The notes below the pieces were generated by a model. The model was given only the letters and a program-made list of their open reading frames with translations. It was not told where the DNA came from and made no database searches. Position numbers and translations under genes: made by a program. DNA of 64,000 bases, from contig CM052361.1 in the NCBI GenBank assembly GCA_028551475.1, positions 17,549,274 to 17,613,273 on the forward strand, given 5' to 3'. Origin of the DNA: Casuarina equisetifolia (Eukaryota > Streptophyta > Magnoliopsida > Fagales > Casuarinaceae). This document shows positions 27,132 through 39,769 of the stretch, one piece after another. Within the stretch, counting starts at the first letter, position 1. The number at the start of each line of letters is the position of its first letter.

Positions 27132-30100
27132 CCATTCATCCACTGAATTTGTATTATGTCTTTGTGAATCTAGTTCTACCTTCTATGCCTGAAACCAACG
27201 TTACTGTGGTGAAATCCAGTGTTCAAACTTTTGAGAGTCGGTTTCTTTTAAGCTGTTCCTCAAACTTATGGCTAAGATGGAGTATAGTGTCTATCTAATA
27301 TTTGCATCAGTTTTTCTTATAGGGAGAATTTCTTCTACGTTTTTGTCTCAAGGGTCATATTAATTGCACCAATTACTCAAAGTAGCAATCAAATATAACC
27401 TAATTGAAATTTTGAATATTTACAGAAGTTCCAAATTGAAATATAAAATTCTTGATATAAAGTTTAAATGAAAGAATGACCCTCTAATCTCAACAACTAA
27501 TTTTTAAATTTGACTTTTAAACCTTTTAACACAACATTAAAATTCATGTTAAATATATTCTACTCTATGTGACTTTAAATTTAATGATACTTAGTATACA
27601 AGAAAATATCTAAATAAAAAATTTTATACTTATAAATTCTATTCCTAAAGTGAAACTTAAATGAGATATAACATTCTAAATAAAGTCCACCAAGGAGTTT
27701 GTTGCACCTACTTAGCCATTAGATTTTCATTTGGAAAATCCAATAGTTGAGATGCTACATCATGTTTGTTTGTGAACCAGTCCCACATCAGTAAGGCGCC
27801 TGGGCAAATTACACTTTATTAGTGTGTGCTAGCTCTTCTAAGATTGCCTTGTTCAAGGTTTTCTCATGGACAAATCGATAGGTCTCAAAGACCATACAAG
27901 TTCTTTGGTTTGATCATTCTTATACTTTCTCTTGATTGTTTGATTGAGATTGTGTGAACATTGTGTTGGTATCCGAAACCTTGCATTGCAGTTCACATAG
28001 ACAACAAACATGAGTTGTCGATTTGTCCAAAGGCTAAGAATTCTAAGGTTTTTTCATGTATTGCGAAATTTCAACACCAAATGGTTTGCAAAGACAATGT
28101 ATTGCGAAATTTCTTAGAAGATAAAACACACATTAACTATCCATTCATCTCATGTAACAATTAGAATTTATTCTTGTAAATTTAAATTCTATATGCTTCT
28201 TTTTCTTATAAATTGGATTTTATGTTAAAAATCTAAAATAAAAAAATAATTCTATGTAAAATGAAAAAGATCTATACTTCTTTCGCCACCTTCAATTGAT
28301 TTTTACATTAACTTAATTGTCATCTAGCAACAATAGATTTTTACATTAACTTAATTGTCATCTAGCAACAATGCTGTATTGTTGACATCAAAATATCTAC
28401 TCTTTAAGCTTCATACTATATGAGTTCAATGAAATGGTAAACATAGGGATATATGAGGTAACGTTTCAAATATTAGCAAGTAATTTGATAACTTTTAAAC
28501 GGTAGGGAATTGGGGAAAAAACCAAAAAAAAAGAAAAGAAAAGAAAAGAAAAGAAAAAGAACTAGGAAATCTTGCGGAATTTTCACCGTTCGAAAGCCAA
28601 TTACTAATCCAGCAGCTAGGAAAAAGTCCACGGCCATTGTTTCTTTTCCAATTATCCTTCTCAACACACTGTGAACTCAATATCTGAGGGGCTGACAAAT
28701 GCCTAATTTAGTAGTGAATAGACACTACCGAATATATTTCGGCAATCAATAATTATTTATTGGATTTACAATTTAAGAAATAAAAGTTAAAGAAAAACTA
28801 TTCAAAATTAATTCGTTGTTGAGTAGAAGTATGGTTTCCTTCAACTTAGAATCCTTGTACAATTTAAACCAAACTTTAATACAAATGATTAAGTGATCAT
28901 CATAAATGATATGACAAATATACAGATAACAATAAAAAATTAATCCTTTCCTGCTGTTCTTTTATTTGATGATTATAGTAATAAAATAAAATATCACACT
29001 AGGATTTTTTAAAACCGTATATTGATAAGCAACTTGTGAAAAACAATCAAAGGACCAAACCTGAGTTGTTAGGTTTTTGTTGTTAGAATCAAAGGCATTG
29101 TATGCCAGCCATTCTAAAAACCCTGCTTGCATCAAAAATATTCTTCAATGGCTTGTAATTTAACATCCTTAAAGAACACAAAAGAAGGTTGTACTTAACA
29201 AAATGCACCCATCAGTTATACAATATTGCTTAATTGCCGTCTAGTATTGCAAATAAGTCTACTCTAGATAATACATTTATTAAGAGATATTAAGAAGATT
29301 ATTATTTAACTTAAAAATCACTCATGAATTAATGAATCCTCATTTAATATAAACAAATTCACATGTCCATGCATTAGCAACGTGAGGTAAATCTTCACAC
29401 ACTTCACACACCCTAACAATGTTAAGTTTGAAAATTAAAACATGTAAATATGCACAAAGATTTTGTAGCAAGTGAATATCATTAAGCCACAACTACAGGT
29501 TTGAAAGTTCAGACACTGTCAAATCAATTTGAGAAGTTGATGTGTAAAGCTTGCACCTTATCTTTCACACCCTTTCTTCTTCAACAAACAGCTTTTCTGC
29601 AAAAAGATTTTCCCAGACAAACTTCACAGCGAGATTATCATTATACTTTGGTTGGTGCTCTAGTAATGATTTGCCCAATTTGCTTGATTCCATGTTAGGA
29701 AAAATAAAAAATCCTCTTTTAAACAGAAATCTTGATTTACAGGGGCCGTCGGCCAACCAGTTATAGACCATTCCCAGCAATACCGACCACGAGCTATAGT
29801 GTCACGGACCTTATATTCTGCTCAACTGAAATTCACGTTGCCCTCAACATGTGTGGGACCCCAACTAAATTTATGTTGCCCTCCAAATGGGTGAGACCCC
29901 CGCCAACTCCACACTAAGGGTTTGCCCACTGCGTATTCTACATTAGGAAATAATAGTGACAAGTACCTCTAAGTGGACACACTACCTACCTCACATTAGG
30001 GGATAACCATCACAAGCCCATTGGATTAGGTCATAATTTAACTTTCATACCACTTATTATAATTTTTAGTTTCATCCCAAAAAGTTAATAAAAGGACAAA

Positions 30101-30816
30101 CATTATACATCAATTATTTAAGAAGGTATATATAAAACTTCTCCAACTCTATGCTTTTCTTCCTTCTTTGTGATAAAAGAATTTGCTTTCAGTGACAAGA
30201 AAACTCTAAGAAGATGGATCAAATTTGAGATCATCCATAGCTGCCACATACTTTGGCAAGCTATGGGATTGGCTTCCGTTACGGCCATGTAGATTGCTTA
30301 GTGTGTGCTAGAGAAAATGCTAGCATTCTTTAATGATGATGCCTTTGTTAATGCAATATCTTGCAAGTTGAAAGGAAAATACAAGTAATAATTGCAATCC
30401 CAAAACTTTGAACTTCGTGTTTACTCTAAAAGGTATGGTTGGATTATAGTTATAATTGCTTTGGCAAGAATTATTTGGAGGATTAAAATTGGAACATTGC
30501 TTTCCAATGGCTCCTCACTTTATACATCATATGTTTTTTTGCATTAACTTTGCCTTTACAAAATTCTTGAATCAACTAATATTCTCATTTGTTTTCTATG
30601 TACAATCAATCATACTATACCTTCCATTTTATCTTTTTAAATCTACAAATGATTTAAAAGCCACTAACAAAATAGACAAAATCTCAAATACTTCTATTGT
30701 TTGTCTAAATGTATGTAAAAAGTATAATTTTCAATCATTATGGACATATATTGAAACAATTATGATACAATGATATTAACCTTTCACATCTCACCCTTGT
30801 AAGTAATTGTGCCAAT
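27132..30816. other. long AT-rich intergenic region
   Basis: No gene recognised. It contains an AGTCCCACATCAG motif near 27779, a 38-bp tandem duplication (28298-28372), an AAAAG-type simple repeat (28526-28560), and a less AT-rich stretch at 29740-29990 with repeated GTTGCCCTC phrases. The chance open frames are short. Confidence 0.55.
28298..28372. repeat. perfect 38-bp tandem duplication
   Basis: GATTTTTACATTAACTTAAT and the bases that follow occur at 28298 and again at 28336 without a difference over 37 bases. Confidence 0.9.
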
Positions 30817-32410
30817 TCATCGACTTAAGTTTTCTTTTTCAAGAACACAACGTGGAGGATCACTAAAATCACAAACTTTACAATAATAAAACCAAAGTTT
30901 TTGATCTATTTTTTCTTCACAAATCTGACAATAATTTTTATCATCATCGTCTTCCAAAGTGTTAACAAGTTTTAGAAAATGTTTGTCAAATTTATGTTTA
31001 GCTTGAAGTGAAAGAGTAAGACATTTGATGCAGATCTTAAAGCGACATGTCTTGCACTCAAATGTTCTGGCAGACCCAGGAGATACACCACAAGCACTGC
31101 AAATTGGTCCATAAAGAGGGCCTCGAAAGAGCTGGTGTTTGTGAAGTGGATGTGTACAGCCATCTGGAATTAAAGCGCATTGAATGTCATATATCCATAT
31201 GTAGAGTAAAAATCATCATGTCTATAAAAGAAGCCACGAAGAGGGCCTTCACACTCCCAACAAAACAAGAATCCATTCATATCAGAATGTGTATTGTGTA
31301 GGATGACTGGATTAGAGCCAAATGCTGATCGCTTAACCTCTTGGAGTAGCTGTGCACATCTTACATGGAGACAAAAGTCACATTTCCCACAACTGTAAAA
31401 TGGGGGGATGAATATGGATTCCTTACATCCTTGACAACGCTTATCCTTGGGTTCTTCCTTGTTCCAAACTAGTTCATGTTCAGGATGACTAGAATGGGGT
31501 TTCATATCGACATCCTTTCCATCTCCAGTCCATCCGACTCAATAAGGAGGACAACCATGGGGATCGTTGGGTCCACCCTGCTTCTCAATACTATATCCAC
31601 AAAATAGATGGAAAACGTATTCACAAGTTTGATCTGAACAACAGTAGGCTCCATAACTTGTATCCACCTTTCCACCACAAGCTTGACACTCGTGGTACTT
31701 GTCTTGACTAAGAGATAAGGTAAAAGTTATGGGATGCTCATGTCCTGTTTCTCTGATGTCGCATATAAATCGAGAACAGTCGGTGTGTATCAAAAGTCTA
31801 CATTCGCTACACTGAAGGCCCATGTCATTACTTTTCTTCCCACATATGTCGCAAGTGAACTCAATTTGTGTGGGTTGCATTTTTTAGCTTTATTTTTCCA
31901 GCAAGTAGCACACTTGATATGAATACGATAAGAACACTCTTCACAATTGTAAAAGAAGCTGTTGGGAATGATGCTTCCTTTACAAACACGACAATAAATC
32001 CAATACTCTAGTTGGGGTTGGAGAAAAAGGGTGTGGACATGGGATTCATATGCCATCATGACGGGTAGTTCGATGCATGATTCATGAGTAAGGAACTTGC
32101 ATTTTGGGATAACGCACTTGTAAATGATGGACATAATTTTACCTGATGAATGTTGTACCCTTTTCTCACACAATGAACAAATATCTTCGTTCTCACCATG
32201 TTTGCCAAGCTCTGTGGCAATCACATGGTGTATTTCACGCTAATTATGTCCGACCTCCATCCCCGTGTTTGGTTCCTCGCCACATGATTCGTGGACAAGG
32301 AAGTCGCAGTCTAAGCATTCGTAAGTAGAAATTCCCAACACTGACTTTCTGCAACGTCGACAATCCTCCCCTTTCCTTAAATGTAAGAGATGCCATAGCT
32401 TGTGTTCCAT
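30817..32410 (-). pseudogene. DC1 (Cys/His-rich C1) domain protein, broken
   Basis: On the minus strand an ATG at 32410 opens MEHKLWHLLHLRKGEDC, then ECLDCDFLVHESC, a DC1 signature. Further DC1 units follow: KFLTHESCIELP, CEECSYRIHIKCA, CSECRLLIHTDCSRF, CGKCDFCLHVRCAQ and DIQCALIPDGCTHPLHKHQ, with a possible stop at 30817-30819. The frame is broken four times: TAG at 32240-32242, a shift at the A-run near 31882-31893, TGA at 31539-31541 and a shift near 31190. DC1 proteins are a large plant-specific family, probably binding zinc, often linked to defence and usually intronless. Introns are an unlikely escape because the domain spacing is continuous. Confidence 0.85.
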
Positions 32411-32546
32411 CTCGCACTATCTGTTAAATTAAATTCATAAAGCCATTAATGCAAAGGAATAGAGATGTATGTATCTAGTACAAGCATGAAATTGTTAATG
32501 AAAACACAAAGTAGACGACCTTCAGCTTGAGAGACAACCAATTAAT

Positions 32547-33234
32547 TGATGGGAAAAACGACGTATAAAGTTTTCCACTTTGATTGAACCTATAAGGAAA
32601 TACTAAAACACCAACGATGTATTTGAATCATAAGTAAAATAATCAAATCACAGTCAACACAAAAGAATTTCTACGTGGAAAAACTCCTCCAATGTGAAGG
32701 ATAAAAAAACCACGGGACCGATCACGGAGTCCACCCAAATCTCCACTATATCAATCGTTAGGATACAACCCAATCAAGTCCTTAACAATAGCAACAGAAC
32801 AAAGATTTACTGATTCAACAACAATAGAATCACCAATAAATAGTAAAGAACAAGTTGTAAACAACAACTTAACCAAGAAAAGTTGGAGAAATATCACCCA
32901 GATTTTTGACCACAATCTGCTGACTTCAAGAGCTCCAAACGACGATCCAACCGTTCACAATGAAGAACACCCAATCCAGAACCTGCTGACAAAAAATCAG
33001 CTCAATCGGACCACGGATCGTCCTTGATCAAACGTTTGATCAACTGCTGCGCAGGGCCTCTAATTCCTGCGAAATTCTGCTCTTTTCTTTTCTCTCTCTC
33101 TTTTTTCTTTTGACGGCCACTCACCTCTTCTCTTAAAGAAAAAACCCTATATTTTTTCTTTTAAACCTTAGGGCCACATTACCCTAATTGGACCCAATAA
33201 TAAGTCCCCGAATATGGGCTGGACCAACCCAACA
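32547..33234 (-). repeat. 3' LTR of the copia element (left copy)
   Basis: 688 bp. By eye it differs from the other LTR at 11 positions (about 98.4% identity), all transitions. The tract GGAGGGGGAGAAT lies directly inside on the minus strand. Confidence 0.95.
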
Positions 33235-33248
33235 ATTCTCCCCCTCCA
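33235..33248 (-). other. polypurine tract
   Basis: The minus strand reads TGGAGGGGGAGAAT immediately before the LTR start TGTTGGG. This is the expected plus-strand primer of reverse transcription. Confidence 0.85.
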
Positions 33249-33281
33249 GCCCAAATGAGGGAGATTCCATATGTTCATTTC

Positions 33282-36200
33282 TCAAGCACAATCCAAACCG
33301 GCCTCATGCCGACAAAACTCAAACTTTTCTCGCCATAGAGCCTTTGTCATCATATCAGAACCATTATCCTCAGTATGTACCTTTTCAAGTGCAACCTCTT
33401 TGGTTTCCATTATATCTCGTATCCAATGATACCTTACATCAATATGCTTTGACCTTTGATGAAAAGTAGAGTTCTTAGCAAGACGTATAGCACTTTGACT
33501 ATCACAAAATAACACATACTTTTCTTGCACGAAACCAAGTTCTTTTATGAATTCCTTCATCCAAAGCAACTCTTTACATGCTTCCGTTGCTGCAATAAAT
33601 TCTGCTTCTGTTGTAGATAGAACAATACATTTTTGTAATCTTGATTGCCATGCCACAGCTCCCCCTGAAAATTTAATCAAGTAGCCTGAAGTAGATCTTC
33701 TATTATCAATATCTCCTGCCATGTCAGAATCTGTATATCCCACAAGAATAGGCTTATCACTCCCAAATGAAAGTTTCAAACTAAAAGTGCATCGAAGATA
33801 CCTTAGAATCCACTTCACTGCATTCCAATGTTCTCTTCCAGGATTAGAAGTAAATTTGCTAACTACTCCAACTGCATGAGCTATATCTGGCCTTGTACAA
33901 ATCATTGCATACATTAAACAACCAACAACCGAAGCATAAGGAACTCTTTCCATATCTTTTCTGTCTTCATCATCTGTAGGACATTGTTTCTTACTAAGCT
34001 TAAAGTGTGTAGCAAGAGGCGTGCTCACCACTTTAGCTTTATTCATACAAAACCTCTGAAGCACTTTCTTAATGTACTCCTCTTGAGACAACTACAACTT
34101 CTTGGCTTTTCTGTCACGACTAACTCTCATACCAAGAATTTGCTTCACTGAGCCTAAGTCTTTCATTGAGAATAACTTACTTAACTCCTGCTTCAACTTT
34201 TCAATTCTTGCAGCATTCTTACTAACTATAAGTATGTCATCTACATAAAGTAGTAGAATGATAAAATCATCATCTGAGAACTTCTGCACAAATACACAAT
34301 GATCAGAATTTGTCTTCTTATAGGCTTGCTCCCCCATAAAAGACTCAAATTTTCGATACCATTGTCTCGGTGCCTGTTTTAAGCCATATAAACTTTTCTT
34401 TAGCTTGCAAACATAGTTCTCTTTACCTTTTTCTTTAAAACCCTCTGGTTGCTCCATATAAATTTCTTCATTTAGGTCACCATGAAGAAAAGCAGTCTTT
34501 ACATCCATTTGCTCAATTTCAAGATCAAGACTGGCAGCCAATCCCAAAACCACTCGAATTGAGGACATTTTCACAACAAGTGAGAAAATCTCATCATAAT
34601 TAATTCCCTTTTTCTGACTGAAACCTTTAACAACTAGTCTGGCTTTGTATCGGGGTTGTGAAGAATTTTCATCATGCTTCAATCTATAAATCCAACGATT
34701 CTTCAAAGCTTTCTTGCCTTTAGGCAATGTCACCAACTCAAATGTTTGATTATCATGCAAAGATTTCAACTCATCTTGCATTGCATAACCCATTTTTTCT
34801 TATCCACATCCTCTGCTGCTTCTTCAAAGCTCTCAGGCTCACCTGCATCAGTCAACAATACATACTCCTCAGTAAAGTATCTAGAGGATGGGTGGCGACC
34901 TCTACTAGACCTCCTCAATGGTGGAACTGAAGATGGATTGTGCTGAACATCAACAACATTATCTGTCTGAGTATCACTATTATCTGCACCCTGTTGGTCA
35001 TTCTGAACCTGATCCTGAACATCATGCTGAATATCACTTTCAACTTGTTCTGGCAACTGTCGCTGTAAATCATTTGAGGGAATTAGATCAATATCAATAC
35101 CAATCTTAGAGCCTTGTGACATATTCTTCTCACTCTGGCCAATATCTGTCATATTTTGATTCTCAAAAAATACAACATCACAACTCCTCACAATTTTCTT
35201 CACAGCTGGATCATAACACCTATAGCCAAATTCATCAGAACCATAACCAAGAAATATACATTCTCGTGTCTTGACATCTAACTTAGACCTCTCATCTTTT
35301 GGAATATGAACAAATGCTTTACAACCAAATACTCTTAGATAGTTATAGGAAACATCCTTGCCAAACCAAACTCTATCTGGCACATCACCATCTAAAGCAA
35401 CAGTTGGAGATAAATTGATAACATAAGCTGCTGTAAGTAATGCCTCACCCCAAAATGTCTTTGGCAGGTTAGCATTTGAAATCATGCATCTAACTCTCTC
35501 AACCAATGTCCTGTTCATTCTTTCCGCTATACCATTCAATTGAGGTGTTTTTGGAGGTGTCTTCTGATGTCGAATACCATGTTGCCTACAATACTTATCA
35601 AATGGTCCAATGTACTCACCACCATTGTCTGATCGAATGCATTTCAACTTCTTTCCAGTTTGCCGCTCTACTGAAACTTGAAACTGCTTAAATACATCTA
35701 GCACTTGATCTTTTGACATCAAAACATAAACCCAAATCTTTCTTGAGTAGTCATCAATAAAGGTCACAAAGTAGGATGCTCCACCAAGCGTCCTCGGGTT
35801 GACTGGGCCACAAACATCTGAGTGTACTAACTCCAAGAAATCTGATTTTCTTGAAGGAGGGTGACTATAGAATGAAACTCTTTTCTGTTTTCCAGCTAAA
35901 CAATGTGCACACTTCTCAAGTTTTGCACTCTTAATCCTAGATAACAAGTTCTTCTTTGCCAACACATTCATGCCCTTCTCACTCATGTGACTTAATCTTT
36001 TATGCCATAAAGCACTTGCATTTCCATCTTCCACTACATTACAAGTGTTCTTGGAAATCTTGGCCTGAAACAAATACAAAGAAGACTCTTTCTTGCCTCT
36101 AGCCATAACTAATGAACCATTAGTAAGTTTCCATTGTCCATTATTGAAGATATTGCAAAAACCTTCATCATCAAGTTGTCCGGTAGAAATCAAATTCAAG

Positions 36201-37303
36201 CGAATTTCTGGTACATGTCTAACATTCTTGAGAACCAACTTAGATCCATTACGAGTCTCCAAGCATACATCTCCCATACCTGCAACTTTAGCCAAGCAAT
36301 CATTACCCATCTTCAATGTGCCAAAGTTTCCAGGAGTATAAGAAGTAAAGAACTCCCTCTTGGAAGTAATATGAAGAGAAGCACCACTATCAAATACCCA
36401 ACTTGTCTCATTGCTTGCAAAATTCACATTATCATCATAGCACACAATAACAAGTTCATTAGTAGCTGCTGCAACTCGATCATTATCATTGTTGTCCTTC
36501 TTCTCCTCACTTTCATTAACTTTCTTCTTCTCATTTCTACCTTTACCATTTTTCTTTTCATTTTTCAGCTGGAAGCAATTTTTCTTGATATGACCCATCT
36601 TGCCACAATGATGGCACTTTACATTTTTATGCCATGATCTAGACTTACTTCGACTTTTGTTATAACCTCTCGGACCTCTACTATGACTTCTCCCCCTATT
36701 TTCAACAACCAAAGCTTCAGAATGAGACAAAGAACCCTGACTCTTTCTTCTCATCTCTTCATTCAAAATACTAGTCTTGGCAAAATCCATAGTGACAATT
36801 CCATCGGGAGCAGAGTTACTCACTAACATACGAAATGTTTCCCAAGATTCTGGTAAAGTACCAAGTAACCAAAGTCCTTGTACTTCATCTTCAAACTTCA
36901 TATTCATGCCTGAAAGTTGATCTAACATTCCCTGAAACTCATTCAAATGATCATATATGGATTGCCTATCTTTGTATTTCAAGCTAATAAGTTGCTTCAT
37001 CAAATACATCTTATTATTTCCAGTCTTTCGAGCATACAAAGATTCAAGTTTGTTCCATAGAGTCCGAGCATGTGTTTCTTTACTAATGTGATTCAAAACA
37101 TTCTCATCTACAAATTGTCGAATGAACCCGCATACAATTTTATGCTCAAGAGTCCAATCGGCCTCACTCATGTTATCTGGTCTAGTTTCACTAAACACCG
37201 GTAAGTGCCAACGCTTCACATAAAGCAAATCTTCCATCTTACCCTTCCAAACATGATAATTTCATCCATTCAAACTAATCATCCTGTTAGTGCTTAGTTC
37301 CAT
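33282..37303 (-). pseudogene. copia gag-pol polyprotein with three breaks
   Basis: The frame starts at an ATG at 37303 (MELSTNRMISLNG) and stops at a TGA at 37262-37264 (codon 14). It then runs on open: gag core (KRWHLPVFSET), zinc knuckle CHHCGKMGHIKKNC, protease motif FDSGASLHIT, integrase zinc-binding start (HKRLSHMSEKG), integrase core (LVHSDVCGP, RSDNGGEY, NGIAERMNR), then a Ser/Pro linker. A frameshift lies at about 34766-34793. The second frame carries RT with YVDD, and a TAG at 34092-34094 splits it, at the place of a Trp in LWLSQ-type relatives (inference). RNase H follows (TDSDMAGD, KHIDVRYHWI). Each break alone prevents a complete product. Confidence 0.9.
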
Positions 37304-37342
37304 CGTTCAATCAAATCCAAAGATAAAACAACTATAACCTAA

Positions 37343-37355
37343 GCTCTTGATACCA
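37343..37355 (-). other. primer-binding site
   Basis: The minus strand reads TGGTATCAAGAGC, three bases inside the 5' LTR. It is close to the initiator methionine tRNA complement used by copia elements (TGGTATCAGAGC). Confidence 0.85.
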
Positions 37356-37358
37356 CTC

Positions 37359-38046
37359 TGATGGGAAAAACGACGTATAAAGTTTTTCACTTTGATTGAA
37401 CCTATGAGGAAATACTAAAACACCAACGATGTATTCGAATCACAAGTAAAATAATCAAATCACAGTCAACACAAAAGAATTTCTACATGGAAAAACTCCT
37501 CCAATGTGAAGGATAAAAAAACCACGGGACCGATCACGGAGTCCACCCAAATCTCCACTATATCAATCGTTAGGATACAACCCAATCAAGTCCTTAACAA
37601 TAGCAACAGAACAAAGATTTATTGATTCAACAACAATAGAATCACCAATAAATAGTGAAGAACAAGTTGTAAACAACAACTTAACCAAGAAAAGTTGGAG
37701 AAATATCACCCAGATTTTTGACCACAATCTGCTGACTTCAAGAGCTCCAAACGACGATCCAACCGTTCACAATGAAGAACACCCAATCCAGAACCTGCTG
37801 ACAAAAAATCAGCTCAATCGGACCACGGATCATCCTTGATCAAACGTTTGATCAACTGCTGCGCAGGGCCTCTAATTCCTGCGAAATTCTGCTCTTTTCT
37901 TTTCTCTCTTTCTTTTTTCTTTTGACGGCCATTCACCTCTTCTCTTAAAGAAAAAACCTTATATTTTTTCTTTTAAACCTTAGGGCCACATTACCCTAAT
38001 TGGACCCAATAATAAGTCCCCGAATATGGGCTGGACCAACCCAACA
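37359..38046 (-). repeat. 5' LTR of the copia element (right copy)
   Basis: 688 bp, beginning TGATGGG and ending CCCAACA on the plus strand. It aligns with the left LTR without gaps. Confidence 0.95.
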
Positions 38047-39300
38047 ATAATCACATGACTAATTTGTAATTGCCATTCACTGAAAAGCTGAAAGACAACA
38101 AGCAGTGGGAAATGATTGTCAAGAAGAATCAAATTGATAAATAACATGTTAAAAACTAAAATTCTTTATGCTTCTTCAAAATTTTAAACATGTTAAATAT
38201 AATTGCAAAAATCACTACAATAAAAATGGGTGTAACTAAATAAAAAAAAATTAATACCCATGTAACTTAATTGGAGTGCGGGGGTTCCTAATCCATTGGC
38301 GAGGCATTTGAGACACGCCCTCTCGCCCTTTAATCAATAAAAAAAATAGGGGAAAAAATGTGATAAGGAGTAATAAAAAAAGAATGCAATACTTGTTCTT
38401 CAATATGTAAGCTTATTCCGTCACTTATAGGAAAACAACAAGTAAACGATCTCCGGAAAAATATAAATTTCCTGTGTTTTGCATGATCACATAAATTGTT
38501 TATAAAGAATGATATTTCTTCTTTGATGGATGAAACAAACGGTAACAACTCCATGCTTATATAGCAAAATTAGTTATTCATTTCTTTCTATACAAGTTTA
38601 CTTTTTTTTTTATTCTTTTTTATCTTTTCTTTTTATCTTTTATCTTTTATCTTTTTTCCTTTTGTTACTCGGCTTTTTTACTATACACTTCATTCTTTTC
38701 TTTATCTTCACGCCTTTCTTTCTTTTTCTTGTAAGGTTAGAAATTTTGCTGCAAACATTACCAAACTCAGCATCTAATAATAATGCAATGAGACCTCATA
38801 AATCCAATGACTAGTTTAATTAAGAAACCTAATAAGCTCTTGGTCATTCTTCTCCTAGACAAGCAGATTTTATTTCTTTATTGTGTCCATCATGTGAGAT
38901 TACTGAGCTGAAGAAATGCACTAACTAAGAAAAAGGAAACCACCACAACATGGAAGGAATCTGCTTTTAGTGTCCAAAGAGCCCCAGGAAGATAGATGGG
39001 TTCAAGACCACGGAGCAAACTTGATGTTGTCCACTTTACTACCGACTAATAGACATAAAATCTTATAAAAAAAAATAAAAAGCTGACATGGTCCAGTCCG
39101 CTTTATTCTTGGGATAATGGATTCTATATAAACACTCTTGAGAGTTGTAACAGAAGTTGCCACTAGTGCTCTCACTTTTACAAACACCGCAAAGAAGCTT
39201 ATTCTGTACTATTATTTTGACAAAAAAGGGTGTGCAGTGGGCAATGAGGAATCGTACGTCATCATGATTTGGAGAAGAAGGGTGTGTTGTGGGTCATGGG
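38047..39300. other. AT-rich flank right of the copia element
   Basis: Pyrimidine-rich stretch at 38576-38735 and AT-rich DNA, with no gene recognised. Confidence 0.5.
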
Positions 39301-39440
39301 CAATTCTTTTGTACAATTGACAAATAGCTTCTCTCTCATCATGTTTGCAAAGCTTCGAGGGGATCTAATGGTGTATTTCAAGGAAATTATGTCCGACCTC
39401 CATCCTCTTGTTTGGTTCCTCGCAACATGATTCATGAAAG
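39300..39440 (-). pseudogene. second DC1-domain gene fragment
   Basis: This segment matches 32160-32300 of the DC1 pseudogene, for example the shared AATTATGTCCGACCTCCATC and TTTGGTTCCTCG. At the position of the TAG in the larger copy it has a sense codon. Only this short part is recognisable. Confidence 0.75.
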
Positions 39441-39769
39441 CATTTGAAAGAGAAAAACTATAAAAACATGTATACCTAAATTTGTGTATGCATTTTTTAT
39501 TTATATTATTTTCATAACTCTGAAAGCCATCAAAAAATTTACAAAAAACAATTATATAAAAAGATTCTAAAACAACTAAAAACCTATATATTCAATAGGC
39601 TTCGAAACTTAAGGAGAACACTTTTATTTAGTATAATGTTGTGTAGAGTTCAATTATATAACCATGCCCTTAACTATCTTGTATCAATAATTGTTGTATA
39701 ATAAATTTTATTTTAAAGGAAGTGGGAATGTTTGGTAGTTTGTCACAATTACCGGTCTTAAACTTATAG

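Larger units (their letters stand above)
32547..38046 (-). mobile_element. nearly complete Ty1/copia retrotransposon with two LTRs
   Basis: The element is 5500 bp long, and its coding strand is the minus strand. Two 688-bp LTRs start TGATGGG and end CCCAACA on the plus strand. A primer-binding site and a purine tract lie just inside them. The 5-bp flanks are TTAAT (32542-32546) and ATAAT (38047-38051), a target-site duplication with one mismatch. Gag, protease, integrase, RT and RNase H come in copia order. The coding region has three visible breaks, so it is not autonomous. Confidence 0.95.

Noticed and set aside
36093..36637. Plus-strand frames inside the copia element
   Set aside because: They are shadows of gag-pol on the minus strand.
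38530..38814. Hydrophobic 94-residue frame
   Set aside because: It comes from a poly-pyrimidine stretch and resembles no membrane protein.
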